Positions 11,836 to 24,000 of a stretch of DNA of 64,000 bases are shown here, piece after piece. The DNA comes from Spisula solida (taxonomy: Eukaryota > Mollusca > Bivalvia > Venerida > Mactridae), in contig OX365954.1 of assembly GCA_947247005.1 (NCBI GenBank), forward strand, positions 5,534,001 through 5,598,000, read 5' to 3'. How positions within the stretch are numbered: position 1 is the stretch's first letter; each line of letters opens with the position of its first letter. The translations under genes and the position numbers were made by a program. The notes beneath the pieces are model-generated. The model was not told the origin of the DNA. It made no database searches and saw nothing but the letters and a program-made list of their open reading frames with translations.

Positions 11836-14242
11836 GCACTTAAATCCGTTTTTTCATGCTGTGTATAATACATCGTAAATTAGTTTGCGTATTGTTGCAA
11901 CTATTTGTTTTATAATATTATGTAGGGTTAAAGGTGTTTCTGTAGTTTCCAACCGATTTTCCATTAAAACAAATGTATCATTCAGCACAAAAGTAATATA
12001 GATATGGTAACGTAGTTCACAAAATGGTAACGTAGTTCAAATGATTATAAATGCCTATTTTTCTGATGTTTACCAAATATAAATTGCTAGCAGAAGCGTA
12101 CATAGATAGGGAGGAGGCTGATAAATGATATGAATACTTTAAGAAGAATGCACAGGGAGTAAAGGAATGCGTGAGTGACTAAACGTTGTACGCGTCACGT
12201 GAACTACGTTACCCATATACAGTAACATACTGAGTGAACTATTGATGTCAACAAGAGTTGAATGTACACGTATGCGATACGTGACTGTATTTTAGATATA
12301 TACGTGATACTCCTTTGAAACCATTTTCATTGTTAATTTAGTTATCGTTTTAATAATAATGTTCAACATGCTTTCATGTAAACATGATTTACTTAAGTTG
12401 ATTTCTGTATTTCAATCAGTGATCAATAAAACGATATTGATTTCTGTGAAAATCATCGTAGAGTGAGATCTTCATTTCAACTGCAAGTGACAGTCGTAAT
12501 ATACTTTCATATGTACAAGTATAATAAAAAGATATAAAATTATGGCGCTGATAAACGCATACAGTTTAAGCACTCGAACAGAAATATAGCCCTCATATCG
12601 AAAGGCATAATCGATGACTGAAAAGGAGTCGGAGTTTGAGCGAATATAAAAGTTATGTAACTAGCAGTTCGTGGCAAAACTAACGGTGACTTGCACTTAC
12701 AGTTTAGTAAAACAGAATCATTTAACTAGTAAATAAAGTTTTGTTAGGGTGAAGATGCACAATATATATGCGTGTGCCAATTTAATGTGAACTACGTTAC
12801 CATGACAATAAGTGTTATATCTTCACTATCAACACTTAAAGGTTTTATGTTTTCTATATTGTTTGGTAATTTGATTCGGCATTGTTGTTTGTTAATGTTC
12901 AAACAAGTTTGTATCATATATACAAGTATATTTGTTTATCTTAGAGATTTAGATCTTATAATAATTATATGGATTTTATTGCCATAGCTGATACATACGT
13001 ATAATAGTTGACATTTCAAAAATGTTTTGAATCTATGTTATCTGGGCTATTTAATTAACTAACAATTAGTTAAAATACTGTTTTGATGATTAAAAAATCA
13101 ATCGCAACATGTTTTTCGTCTATCAAACATGTTGTGGATCAGACTGAATATATGTGGTGAGCTACGTTACCAACCAGTGGCTTTAGACTTCATAGGAATG
13201 TGGATTCCCCATTTAACATGACTATCCACAAGACTGCACTGACGTAAGCACTTAATATGTTAGTATTGTAAAGGCAATTAAATTGATGTAGGATTCTCTA
13301 TTCAGTTTACCTACTAACATTGAAAATACATCTTTTTCTAAACACAAAACAATCGTAAACATTGTTTAAGTGTCGAGTATTTAAAGATTTATTGTACCAA
13401 ATAGTGTATCCTGATGACAAACTGTAACATTTGACAAAGTTTTATTACTCAGTTTAATAGAGTTGGACAAACTAATATGAACAAATGCACTGCATCAAGT
13501 AGGGAATTTCCCATCAGGTCTTTGACACTATAGTCTTTGACTCCCAGACAGAACCACGTAGACGGCATAGCGAAAAAATGCTTAGTCATTTATCATTCTT
13601 GCTTTAAAGTTCAGATGCGAAAACTTTAAAAGGCTTTTAGTCATTCGGACTGGCAGAAATAAAAATGTTGTCCGAATGAACATTTGTCAGCCCGATCAAA
13701 ATGAAAATATATCTGTCTGTGGATAACGCACTTTTTTCAATTTGTTTAATTCTAGGTCTACTTAATTCAGGGGTTACTAGTTACTAGTTTATCAAATTCC
13801 TGCTACCGGAAGTCGGAAGCAAGAGTCCGTCTACCTAGTGACCATAGAGATCCGGTCTGTCAAAAAAATAACGGCGTTAGCGAATGCAAAACTACAACGA
13901 CAACAACAACAATCGTGCGTTTCGCATGTAATCGTTACTGGGGATTCCCCGGTCGCTTCGCGACATTGGGGAATTCCCCTATCAATAGTTAATTGGAATT
14001 TTGTCTTTATTTATACTTAAAAATCGAATAGTCAATTTAAACATCACGTAGTTCACAGGTGGAAATTAGTGAGTATATATTTCATAGGAAACAAACATGT
14101 TTCGAGATTTTAGATTTTTTTGCTTGTTAAATTCATCGTCCAAATGATTCAAACTTTCAGAAAAAGCAAAAGAGTTTAGCAAAAAATATCGTGGACAAAT
14201 TCGAGCACTGAATTGTGCATTTTTCTGGGTTTTCAGTGTAAT

Positions 14243-15870
14243 GTTGTTGGCGATAAACCAGTTTGATGTTTTACGATATAAAAACCCTATAACAGTCATG
14301 TTTACGCCGACTCATACAAATATAGACCAAGAAAAATATCTTGAATCAATCACTAATAGGTGTCCCAAGTCTACGTCCCCGTGCACAAGGTGCTTAATTG
14401 ACATTGTCGTCAGATGGGTGGATGGACGGACGGAATATACGAACATTTGGAGTATGTTTACGATCAGCGGTGAACCAATTTGAAATACATTTACATGTAC
14501 TAGTATCTAGATCTACATTCCGTCGTCAATAATCATAAACGTCGTAGCTCCAAAACGCAAACTTTTCAGGAGACGGAAAAAATGTCTGATTTTTTAATAG
14601 GAGGTTTTAAAATGATTTTTGTGAAAATCTCCAACGCGTGAAGATATAAATCATAAAATGCTGTTTAATGTACATAACTTTTTGAATGTAAATCTATTCA
14701 GTGCCAAGTTATGAGAGCTACGATATTTTAAAAGGATTCATGGTCAAAACAGACCAAACGACATGGCGAAGCCGTAGCCAAAATATGACGTAGTATTAAT
14801 TACAAAATGACATGGCGAAAGGACGTAGCTCTACGACTTTTCGACTGACAAAATGTGCGACCAACGGAACTTCTTCCTTTCGCCACATGCTAATTTGAGT
14901 GCTTCTGATTGGCGTAAAGCTACGAGGTATAGACCAACTATTTCGCCAAATCGTCAAGATTCAGAAAAGATGAAAATATGTTTATTGCCAAAATTTGGAC
15001 TTATGACGTTTAGGATTGTTGACGACAATATTTACTATTAGATAGCTAAAATAAAGATATGCAATGGCGAATAAAGAAAGTACCGTAATTGAACACTTAG
15101 TGTTTTCTGCGTATTTGTTGATCAACCCTCGTATATTTGATATCAAGAGACTTCAAAAAGATTATATTAAGTCAGACAGGGAAGGCAGCACTCAACTTAA
15201 CCAGCCGAACAAAGAAAACATTAAAAACACACAAAGCACAATGCTCAACTAAACAAGCGCAGATCCGGCCAAGTCCAAGCTGTCGAAAAGTAGAATAAAT
15301 TATACCTAGCTGAATGACCCAGTAGAAAAGATTCAGCAAACAAAAGGCGGAATGCCTACGCTGAATGACCTAGTTACAACAGTAAAACTGCTGAACTACA
15401 TAGTTTTAGCCGCCTTTAGTCTCAAAAGTTAAATAACAGTACATGTATTAAAACGTTGAAAGGCCCGTAAAGTCGTATGACCTACTTTCAATTAGTAAAA
15501 TGACGTAATTGAACAAATCGAGATATGACGTAATGAACAAGTCATTAAGAATTGCAAGCAATACACTTCAAAGGGGGACATTTTATTATTACTCGCAATG
15601 TTTACTAGACCGCTTGTCATCATGATGTTCTGAACTTATATATAATTTTCTATCACGTTTTTTTGTCAGGTCAGATATTGTAAAACAAAATTATGCGTGA
15701 TTTTATTGCCACCTACCGTGAAAGGTAACGCAGTCACACCCAGTATGATTAATTTACCCGCCGTTCACCGATTGAAGTACGGATTACGAGTTTAATAACG
15801 CTTTATACAACATAGCATCAATAACTCGCTTATGCAATATGCGCCAGTGTCTATGTACGATAATTGCGGA
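14243..15870. other. Intergenic, no gene seen
   Basis: Contains short open frames without recognisable motifs and recurring GACATGGCGAA/GACGTAGCTC words near 14760-14835 that suggest an old repeat. No splice-supported exon or RNA gene was found. Confidence 0.5.
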
Positions 15871-15871
15871 C

Positions 15872-16052
15872 GGCCGTTGTTATGTTGTTGTGCGTACATG
15901 TGTCTGACGGTTGTTATGTTGTTGTGCGTGTCGTGTCTGACAGTTGTTATTGTGTTGTGTGCGTACATGTGTCTGACGATTGTTATGTTGTTGTGCGTGT
16001 CGTGTGTTATTGTGTTGTGTGCGTACATGTGTCTGACGGTTGTTATGTTGTG
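15872..16052. repeat. Three-copy 60-69 bp minisatellite
   Basis: GCGTACATGTGTCTGACGG recurs at 15892, 15961 and 16021, joined by GTTATGTTGTTGTGCGTG words. It produces overlapping false open frames on both strands. Confidence 0.8.
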
Positions 16053-16059
16053 GGTTGTT

Positions 16060-16480
16060 CGTCGGCCTTAGTCTGGTCGTTGGTCTACAGGGACCGCGTT
16101 CATATACGGTCTATTCGGGCCACTATGCTGGTCACTTGTGTAGCAAGAACGCACCAAGTGTCCTTTGTTACCACAAAGCTGGCATTGTCGGGTTGGGCGG
16201 GAGTGGTCCACTTTCATCGGTTCGTTCTCGGTATTTCGACGACTAGCAGTCGTGTCATGTCTTAACGTGAATCATATCCGCAAGTTTTACTTCGCTGACT
16301 GCACAGTCGACTGCGGCCTGGAAGGTTTGGGGGTTGTCTTTATAGATCTTAATTGTTTGGTACGTATGGACAAGCCCGTCACCAAGTTTGCTACCAGCTC
16401 CTATAGACAGTCGCAAGCCACCCAAATGTTTTCCCCCCAAATACCAGGAAGTTTTCTTTCGCTCACCACAACATAACGAA
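16060..16480 (-). pseudogene. Gag-like fragment of an LTR retroelement, frame-broken
   Basis: The minus strand shows a Gag-like helix region (NPQTFQAAVDCAVSEVKLAD, about 16350-16270) that stops at 16255. In another frame it continues into a CCHC zinc knuckle C-x2-C-x4-H-x4-C (CQLCGNKGHLVRSC, about 16185-16140), the nucleic-acid-binding motif of Gag. At least one frameshift lies between the two parts. No protease, reverse transcriptase or LTR was found nearby. It appears to be an old inactive piece. Confidence 0.6.
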
Positions 16481-17148
16481 CTGGCCTAAAGCAAAAATAC
16501 AACAAAGTTGAATTTTTTGTATCTTCTTGTTTTCGCCTTTTTGCATTGCTGTGGTGAAAGATGAAAATATGGTAGAAGAAGGTCGAAAATACGACACGAA
16601 AGATGTGAGCACCAACCCTCCCTGGGGACATGACATTGTGTTATTCCAACAGTGAAGTTCCCTTAATATAAGGTTAAACAAAATATGAAATTGAATTAAC
16701 TTTAGGCCAATTATGATAGAAGCATGAATGCACTGTTTCCGAGTTCGTTATAAGTTGGCCTAATTTAAAATGAAAAGTTTGAATAGCAAATTGATGCGTA
16801 ATACTTACCATAACCATAATAAGCCTTTATTTAATAATGATGTTGTTGCTAAACAAAACCTGTTGGGTCTAGCGCGCGGTATGGCGTTATCTCGAAGTAA
16901 ATACTTATATTAATTCACGTATTTCGGAAATACTGAAGCAATTTAATTTCTTGTTGTACATCGGATTACTGGTTAAGAAAAGCAAGATATAACATTAATT
17001 GTTCGTACAAAGCTGTTAATTCCTAAGAAGTGTCAAAATATTCGTCTATAGATAAGTTTATTAATATGAAAGGTATGTTTGATGGTGTCTTTTCGGCTTT
17101 AAAACACAGTGTATGAACCATTTTACCTGAAAAGTTTCACAAGAACAG

Positions 17149-17281
17149 GGCAGGGCTGGGCAGCCCCAGCCCCAGCCCCGCACCATCCCACCCCGCCCCG
17201 CCCCGCCCCGTCCCGCCCCGTCCCGTCCCGCCCCGCCCCGCCCCGTCCCGCCATGCTCAGCCCCGCCCCGCCCAGCCCAGC
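17149..17281. repeat. C-rich CCCGC/CCCAG satellite
   Basis: An almost pure run of CCCCG, CCCAG and CCCGT pentamers, with C on the plus strand and G on the minus strand. The minus strand has many GGGG runs and could form G-quadruplexes. It lies about 0.8 kb upstream of the PIGW start. Confidence 0.85.
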
Positions 17282-18080
17282 TATTAAATTGTAACTTTTA
17301 ATGAAGCTGTAATTTGTTAAGGACATGTTTTAGTGTATAGCATATTGCGGTTTACGAAATGCGCCGTTGTCCAAATAACAAAAAATACACACTATTGTCA
17401 CTTAGGTAAGAGCGTCGATGATTCGCTCGTCTATATTTCATCCAGATCGATCAAATATTAAGAAAGTTACAAACAAAAATGTTACCTGAATCGAGGCGGT
17501 TTGTTTACAAAATTGGCTCCGAACATTAGCATCTGGTCACGTGGGTTCCCCACGGGACAAAATATATCATTCGTCTCGTTTATTAGTTTGTGTACTCACC
17601 TACACTGAACACAACTTATAAACCGACAACACGCCATTTTAGGTATTGAAATAGTTGTATTAAAGGCGAAATTATTTATGGACAACTTTAACACTTTTTA
17701 AAAAATATGTATTTTGTGTAGATCTAATGTACATGTACAATGAAAATTTGCGTTTTATAAAGTGTTGGTTTATAAGTTCTGCTCATTGTATGTTCTAGCC
17801 AAGAAATTAATAATTCAGTATAATTAATCCACCAGTGCGATCATATTAATAAGTTTTACTACTAATTGAAATCGGGTTACATTTATAAGTATAACGAGTG
17901 GTAATTCGTGTTCGAAATTGTGCATGCAAATGAAGGATTTTAAAGGAGTGTAATATTCGCCGGTTATTAATATATTAGTATACTAATTTGCATTGCTTTT
18001 GGACGGTGATGTACTAGTATTGTTGCCGAAGGTGAAATCTATGTGGACCGAAAGGTCTGATTCTGCTAAAACACTCAACA
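17282..18080. other. Upstream region of PIGW
   Basis: No coding exon and no convincing TATA box at a suitable distance were seen. It is A+T-rich, and the promoter cannot be placed from sequence alone. Confidence 0.4.
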
Positions 18081-21000
18081 ATGCCAGGAAACCGTACGGA
18101 CGTCGAGGTGCTGTTACACACATTCAAGACTGAGAAAGTTCTGTCAAGTTGTTCTCCTGAATTCCTTGTATTAGTCGTTATCACCGCTATGTGTCCTGGT
18201 TTACTACGCAAGGTTTTGATTGTACTCTATCCTGAATCAGTCATTTTCAACAATACTTCGTTTTGGTAAACTATTTTTCTTTGTATTTTGTACTCGTTAT
18301 GTCTTTTTAATTGTCCTCTTTATAACTATTTTAAAGGGTTTTCATATAAATAAAGCGAATTATCCTATATACTTATCTTCTGCAAATTTATTTTCAATTG
18401 ACTATTTATGTATGGAATATTCTGTTTCTAGTTCATGTACAGTCATATTCGTTTACAAAAAACACACATGATAACAGCCACACGTGGTCTTTGTAGACAA
18501 AAGGTCTCTCTTTACAGGTTAAATGCATATGACAATGGTCTGATGGGAGATTTAATTGGTAACAGGTTTCATAGTACAAAAATGTAGTAGGTTTTGTTTG
18601 CATGTGGTCTTTAACACAGGTTTGACTGTATAATTATGAATCGATGGCCTAGTGGTTTAGCGTTCGCTTCGAGTGGGGGAGGTCTCGGGTTCGATCCCTG
18701 GCCGCGTCATACCAAAGACGAGATAAAAATGGTACCAGAAATTCCCTTGCTAGACGCTCAGCATGAAAGGGAAACTGGCTTCTCATACCCTCGTGGCGAT
18801 GGATAATATCAGGAATGAGGTGTCGAGAGTGATTAATATAAGTTGGAAAGACTTGTTTCACGATTGACCTTAAATACATTAGTATAAACTAACCCTGTGT
18901 ATCAAGAACGTTTGTAATGTGATTATTATAATTTATGTAATTGTTTATTAGTAGACTGCATTTCAACAAATGTTACACATTTAATTTGCTATTACACAAT
19001 TAATCTCGTATAATGACATTTTGAATTATGTTATAATCATGATTATCAGATACATCTATTATTATGGTACAAAGACTAGACCAGTTAATCTACTGACCTT
19101 ATACTCGGGATTAAACTATTAATCCGTACAGGGCACTAACTAGTGTGTCAAACTGAAAGAACTTATAATAATTATGGTCATCAAAATGAAAGTACATGTA
19201 CAATGAAAAGGTTAAGTGGACAGGCCATTTTGGTTTATGAGACGCTTAACGGCTAATAATTACTTACCTACATGTACATCATGGAGACAGGAATAACAGC
19301 AAACTGTGTACATGTAGTAAGACACATAATAGTATCTTGCAGTTATATCTTCGCCTGTTAAATATTGATAGCCCATAACACCAGTACAGACACAGTGATG
19401 TGGGGGATACCCATTAGGATCTAGTAAGTGCTAATCCTGTCAGTGGTTCTTTATCAGAACCTGTTGTAGCTGTACTTGACTGCAGAATGTACCCCATAGG
19501 AACCAAAGTGGATGTAACATGTGGTGGAATTTACTCCCATAGAGAGAGAAAATGGTATATTGGAGTAGAATATATGGGACAGGAATGGACAGAAGCATTT
19601 TAATCCGAAGGAAGGTTCTTCTATACATTAAAGAAAACGGATGGCTTTAATCCTTGGAATATTCACATTGGGTTACGAATGGCTTACTTAGAAATACGAT
19701 ATACTTAGGATTAGGAATGACTATACCGATACAATAACATGTCCAATATGATAAGGAATTACCACATTCACCTACTAGTATTAAATTAGGAATGACAGTG
19801 ACCATCTGTTATATGTACAATCATACACATGCACCTCGTAAGGCCATGCTGGGATGTTCGCATCTGCAAATCTGCACTGTATATTATGAACCTAATATGG
19901 AACGAATGTATATACCCGTCTGTTGTATATACCTCATAGAATATGGTTAAGTTCTAGTACCCCAATATGATCAGGAATGAATGTGTCCATTAATAGAATG
20001 TACCTCATATAGACATGAATGAATGTTCCTATCTTTAGCATGTTCTTATAGTACCCATATGACCAGGAATGATTACCATCAGCAGAATGTACCGCTTATG
20101 ATCAGGAATGGCTGTACTCATTTTACCCTCTGTATGATGTACCACCATATGATCAGGAATGCTCGTGCCCAACTGTAGTATGTACCATGCATGGTTACGA
20201 ACGACTGTATGTATGTATCTATTTGTATCAAGTATTGTCAGTAATGGCTGTACCCATATGTAATATGTATCGCATTGTTATGGTCAGGAATAGATGTATA
20301 CCCGTCTGTACTATGGACTCCATATGGTCAGGAATTGATATACCTATAAATGGTATGTGCCACATATGACCAGGAATGTATGTACCCATATGTAGTCTGT
20401 ACCACAAATGGTTGGGAATGGATGTATCCATCTGTACTGTGGACTGAATATGGCCAGGAATTAATGTACCCATATGTAGTCTGTACTACACATGGTTGGG
20501 AATGGCTGTACCCATATGTATTGTGGATTCCATATGTTCAGGAATTAACGGACCCATACACAGTATGTTTCACATACATATGTTAAGGCATGGCTGTACA
20601 AATCTGTAGTATGGACTCCATATGGTCAGGAACAACTGTAGTTATCAGTAGATTGTGTCTCACATGGGCATGAATGGATATTCCTTTGTGTAGCATGTTT
20701 TAGTACTCATATGGTTAGTACTAAGTATCGTATGTGGTCAAGAATATCTGTATTAATGTGTTGCATGTACCCAATACGGTCAGGAACGAACGTACCCATC
20801 TGTAATATGTATCTTGTATGGTTACAAATTACTGTACCCATCTGGAGCACCGGTAAGCATTAGTTATCCATAATATTATGGTCAGGAATGGCGGGAATGT
20901 ACAAAGCAGGATTGACTGTAGCCGGCATATACTAGTATTCCATAAGGTCAGGAATAAGTGTACTCATCTGTAGGATGTACATTTGTAAGTACAAAACAGA

Positions 21001-24000
21001 GCAAGATAATATTACGCAATCCAAACAAGAACAGTGTACGCATATGTAATTGAGTAAAAATAGATGCACGCGTCTGTATGGTGTGCCTGCTGACATGGCA
21101 GTGATAGCGGTGACACTGAAAACATGCATAACTAGCAGGAAAAATATACCTGTGATTGACACCTTGTAGATGTATTTGTACTTGTAATTATTTCAACCTT
21201 TCAGTCAAGGATAACTGAATATTTCCTATGGGGTCCGGGTGGGATACCCTAGCTCTTTCCGAATAGACCCATTGGTTCTTTCACATGTCCAGTGTATAGC
21301 ACCGATACACGCGAGACTATCACACGGTTACTAACCAGTTCACTTCTAGTTCGATGGGAAACACTGAACAATAGTCCACTGAAATTTCATACCAGGGCCT
21401 CCGAATTGATAGCCGATAGCATTAACCCCTTAGCCATCGTGTCACCAATTACAACCTTAGTTGTGGTAGGGTTGTTGAGGCTTAAGTGTGTGTGTATAGT
21501 TTTACAAATTCTATCCAGAACGGTTATTTAGAGGATACTAAGGTCCACCTGAGTCAGAAAAATAGTAAGCTAGACATTATGACAAAGACCAACTGATTCA
21601 ATATATAATTTTGTTTAGTTTGTGTCGTCTCTATACCTTATCGTTTTCCTTTTCTTAGTGAATTCGCGAAACGAACACAATTTAACAGTGGAAGGTATGA
21701 ATCCTAACATGCTTTGCAATCATTTAAGTAGATTATGAAAACAACGTTACAATGGTACTTTTACTTTAATATTCGGAACGTTACGAACAAAAATATAAAT
21801 AATTAAACTCCAATCATTTGGAGTCATATTTATATATATTCTCCGTTATGCTGAAAAGTTATTCAAGTTGTCCTGTCAATAACCATTTTTTTAAAATAAT
21901 GTCATATGAACTCATACAACTAGCTGGATCTGAGCCTCCAAATAACCAACTAGGGTTCTGGTACCACACTAACACCCTTGGGACACGGTACTGGACACGT
22001 ACGCATGTATATACGCATATATCAACAAAGTAGCCATGGAATAATAAAATCAAATTGTTTTTTCCTGAGATTGTTGGAAACGGTTTATTCAGAAGCCCTA
22101 AAATATCTACTTAATTTAGTTATCAGCTGTCATACATTTCTGACCAATTTTGGGCTTCGAATTGAAAATCTATCAATGTAATGTATATTGTGGATGCCTA
22201 GAATTAACCTCTGAATATAACACACAAAAATGGCTAAAGAAAAATAATGACAAAAAGTAAAAAATATAATTATTTTCTTAGAATATCAATAATATCGCAA
22301 CAATAACTTTATTATAATATTAATATATCAAAAGATGTGGGGTTGAAATACGAACACTGTAAGACATATTACAAGCCGGTAGCCCTAATGAGTGAGGAAT
22401 AATTAAAGTTTTCCCTAAGCATATGATTGCTTAAAATAATGGCGGCCATTGGCAAAGTGACCCGCAAGTCCATCAACCGTTTTCAGACTGCTGAGATATC
22501 AAGCTAACCGAAAATCATTGTTGGATCTGTTCACCTTTTTGCTAATGAAATTCGGTCTGTCACATGGACTATTAGCCCAATATTTACATATGAAAGAAAA
22601 CATGACATAAAAGGGGATGTAACTCAACCGTTGAGATGAGTCAGTTTAAACTGTTAAATTAGCATGATATACAAAGGGAAGTAATTCGAATTTCATGCAA
22701 TCATATGTTTTAAGCAGTTTTTCAATATATATTGCAATTTTTTGTATGGTTTGTTCGTCATTGGAATTAAAAAGTCTATAAAAATCTTGAATATATGTGT
22801 TTAAAGTTATACCAATTTAGAAGAAAATGTTCTCTTATTATTTGAAATCTGGGACATTGAAAAAATACATGATATTCACATTCAATGACTCTGATATTAT
22901 TAATTTCATTACAATATTGGCAAATGCGTGATTCAAATGGAGTGTTTATAATATAAATAAATGGGAAGAAAATTGGTTATGTATAAAAACAAAACTCCAA
23001 CGCGATAAAGTGCAGTACAAAAACAAACACAATATTGCCTATATTTTTGTTATGGATTAAAATCAAGGACCGAAACGCTTACCAATGAAAGCATTGAAAC
23101 ATTTGGCACAACATATAAAGTTTTCATGCTCCTAAATATTCAGAAACGATAAATATAGCGGATTTTGTGTTTGTTTTTGTATTGCAATTTATCGCGCTAG
23201 AGTTATATCAATTGAAAGTAATTACAGCACCCCCTCCCAAAACTTTCGGCCCGATTTCACTATTCTACTCTAGTCTTATTCAACCTCAAGACTTCCTTAA
23301 GGTTTCAAGATGGATCCTATAGGTGTCAAGCTTTTTTTTTAAATTGTGTTGCGAACACAATATGTACGTAAAAGCAGCTGTATAGCGTCACATACTGATC
23401 ATTATAGATACATTTATTAGAAACATTCACATCGCAATCATAATATTCATTATTCAGTTTATCCCTTCGTTTCTATAGAAAGAGAAATAACTCATGATAA
23501 CATATTGCGGATCAAACTCCTAACAGTAGTTACCAACCCTTGCTATTGTAAGGAAAAGTAAGTAGCCGCTGTGAGGAGTCTGCTTGTGGATTCTATTAAC
23601 TTAGTGTATGATGTTCTTGCAGGCTGACAGTAGTGGTCGACTTTTGTATGACAATACTTCCAGCAGAACTTGTAGTGACGTTGTGGAATACAAAGGTGCA
23701 TCATGTGTTGGGTATCACATTGGGATGCACATGCTTTATTCTAGCTTACAGACTACACAAACGTACACAGGAGAGTGCCATGTCAACTACACCCTTTTTA
23801 GATGATGCTAAGGTGGACATAACGTCAGTTATTTCCAACTCCAGATCCTATACCAACTTATTAACAGCGTTCTCAATACTTGCTGTAGATTTTCCTATAT
23901 ATCCTAAATACTTTTACAAGTCACGCCTATACGGAACGTCACTGATGGATACCGGTCTTGGTTTCTTCCTGATATCTAACGCCATTGTGTCTCATGAAGC

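Larger units (their letters stand above)
10061..14238. mobile_element. 4.2-kb non-autonomous DNA transposon with CACTG ends
   Basis: The 29-bp ends at 10061-10089 and 14210-14238 are inverted copies matching at 27 of 29 bases; both begin CACTGAAAA and finish GCACAATTC. The 4-bp flank TAAT is present on both sides (10057-10060 and 14239-14242). CAC termini with a 4-bp duplication fit the Chapaev branch of the CMC superfamily. The interior is A+T-rich with no recognisable transposase. It carries eight sites related to GTGAACTACGTTACC and a roughly 117-bp internal duplication at 11608-11835. It may be a long passenger-type element or one that has lost its gene. Confidence 0.75.

Noticed and set aside
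20187..20586. Tyr/Trp-rich open frames as small repeat proteins
   Set aside because: They come from a 42-bp satellite whose period is a multiple of three, and both strands are open; no start context or splice support.
22438..22506. Short frame starting ATGGCGGCC as a gene start
   Set aside because: Only 22 codons before a stop, no donor in a useful phase, and it lies inside PIGW intron 1.
23608..23622. PIGW start at the ATG near 23608-23613
   Set aside because: That frame differs from the PIGW frame, and the PIGW frame meets a stop at 23609. Exon 18081-18265 supplies the proper N-terminus.
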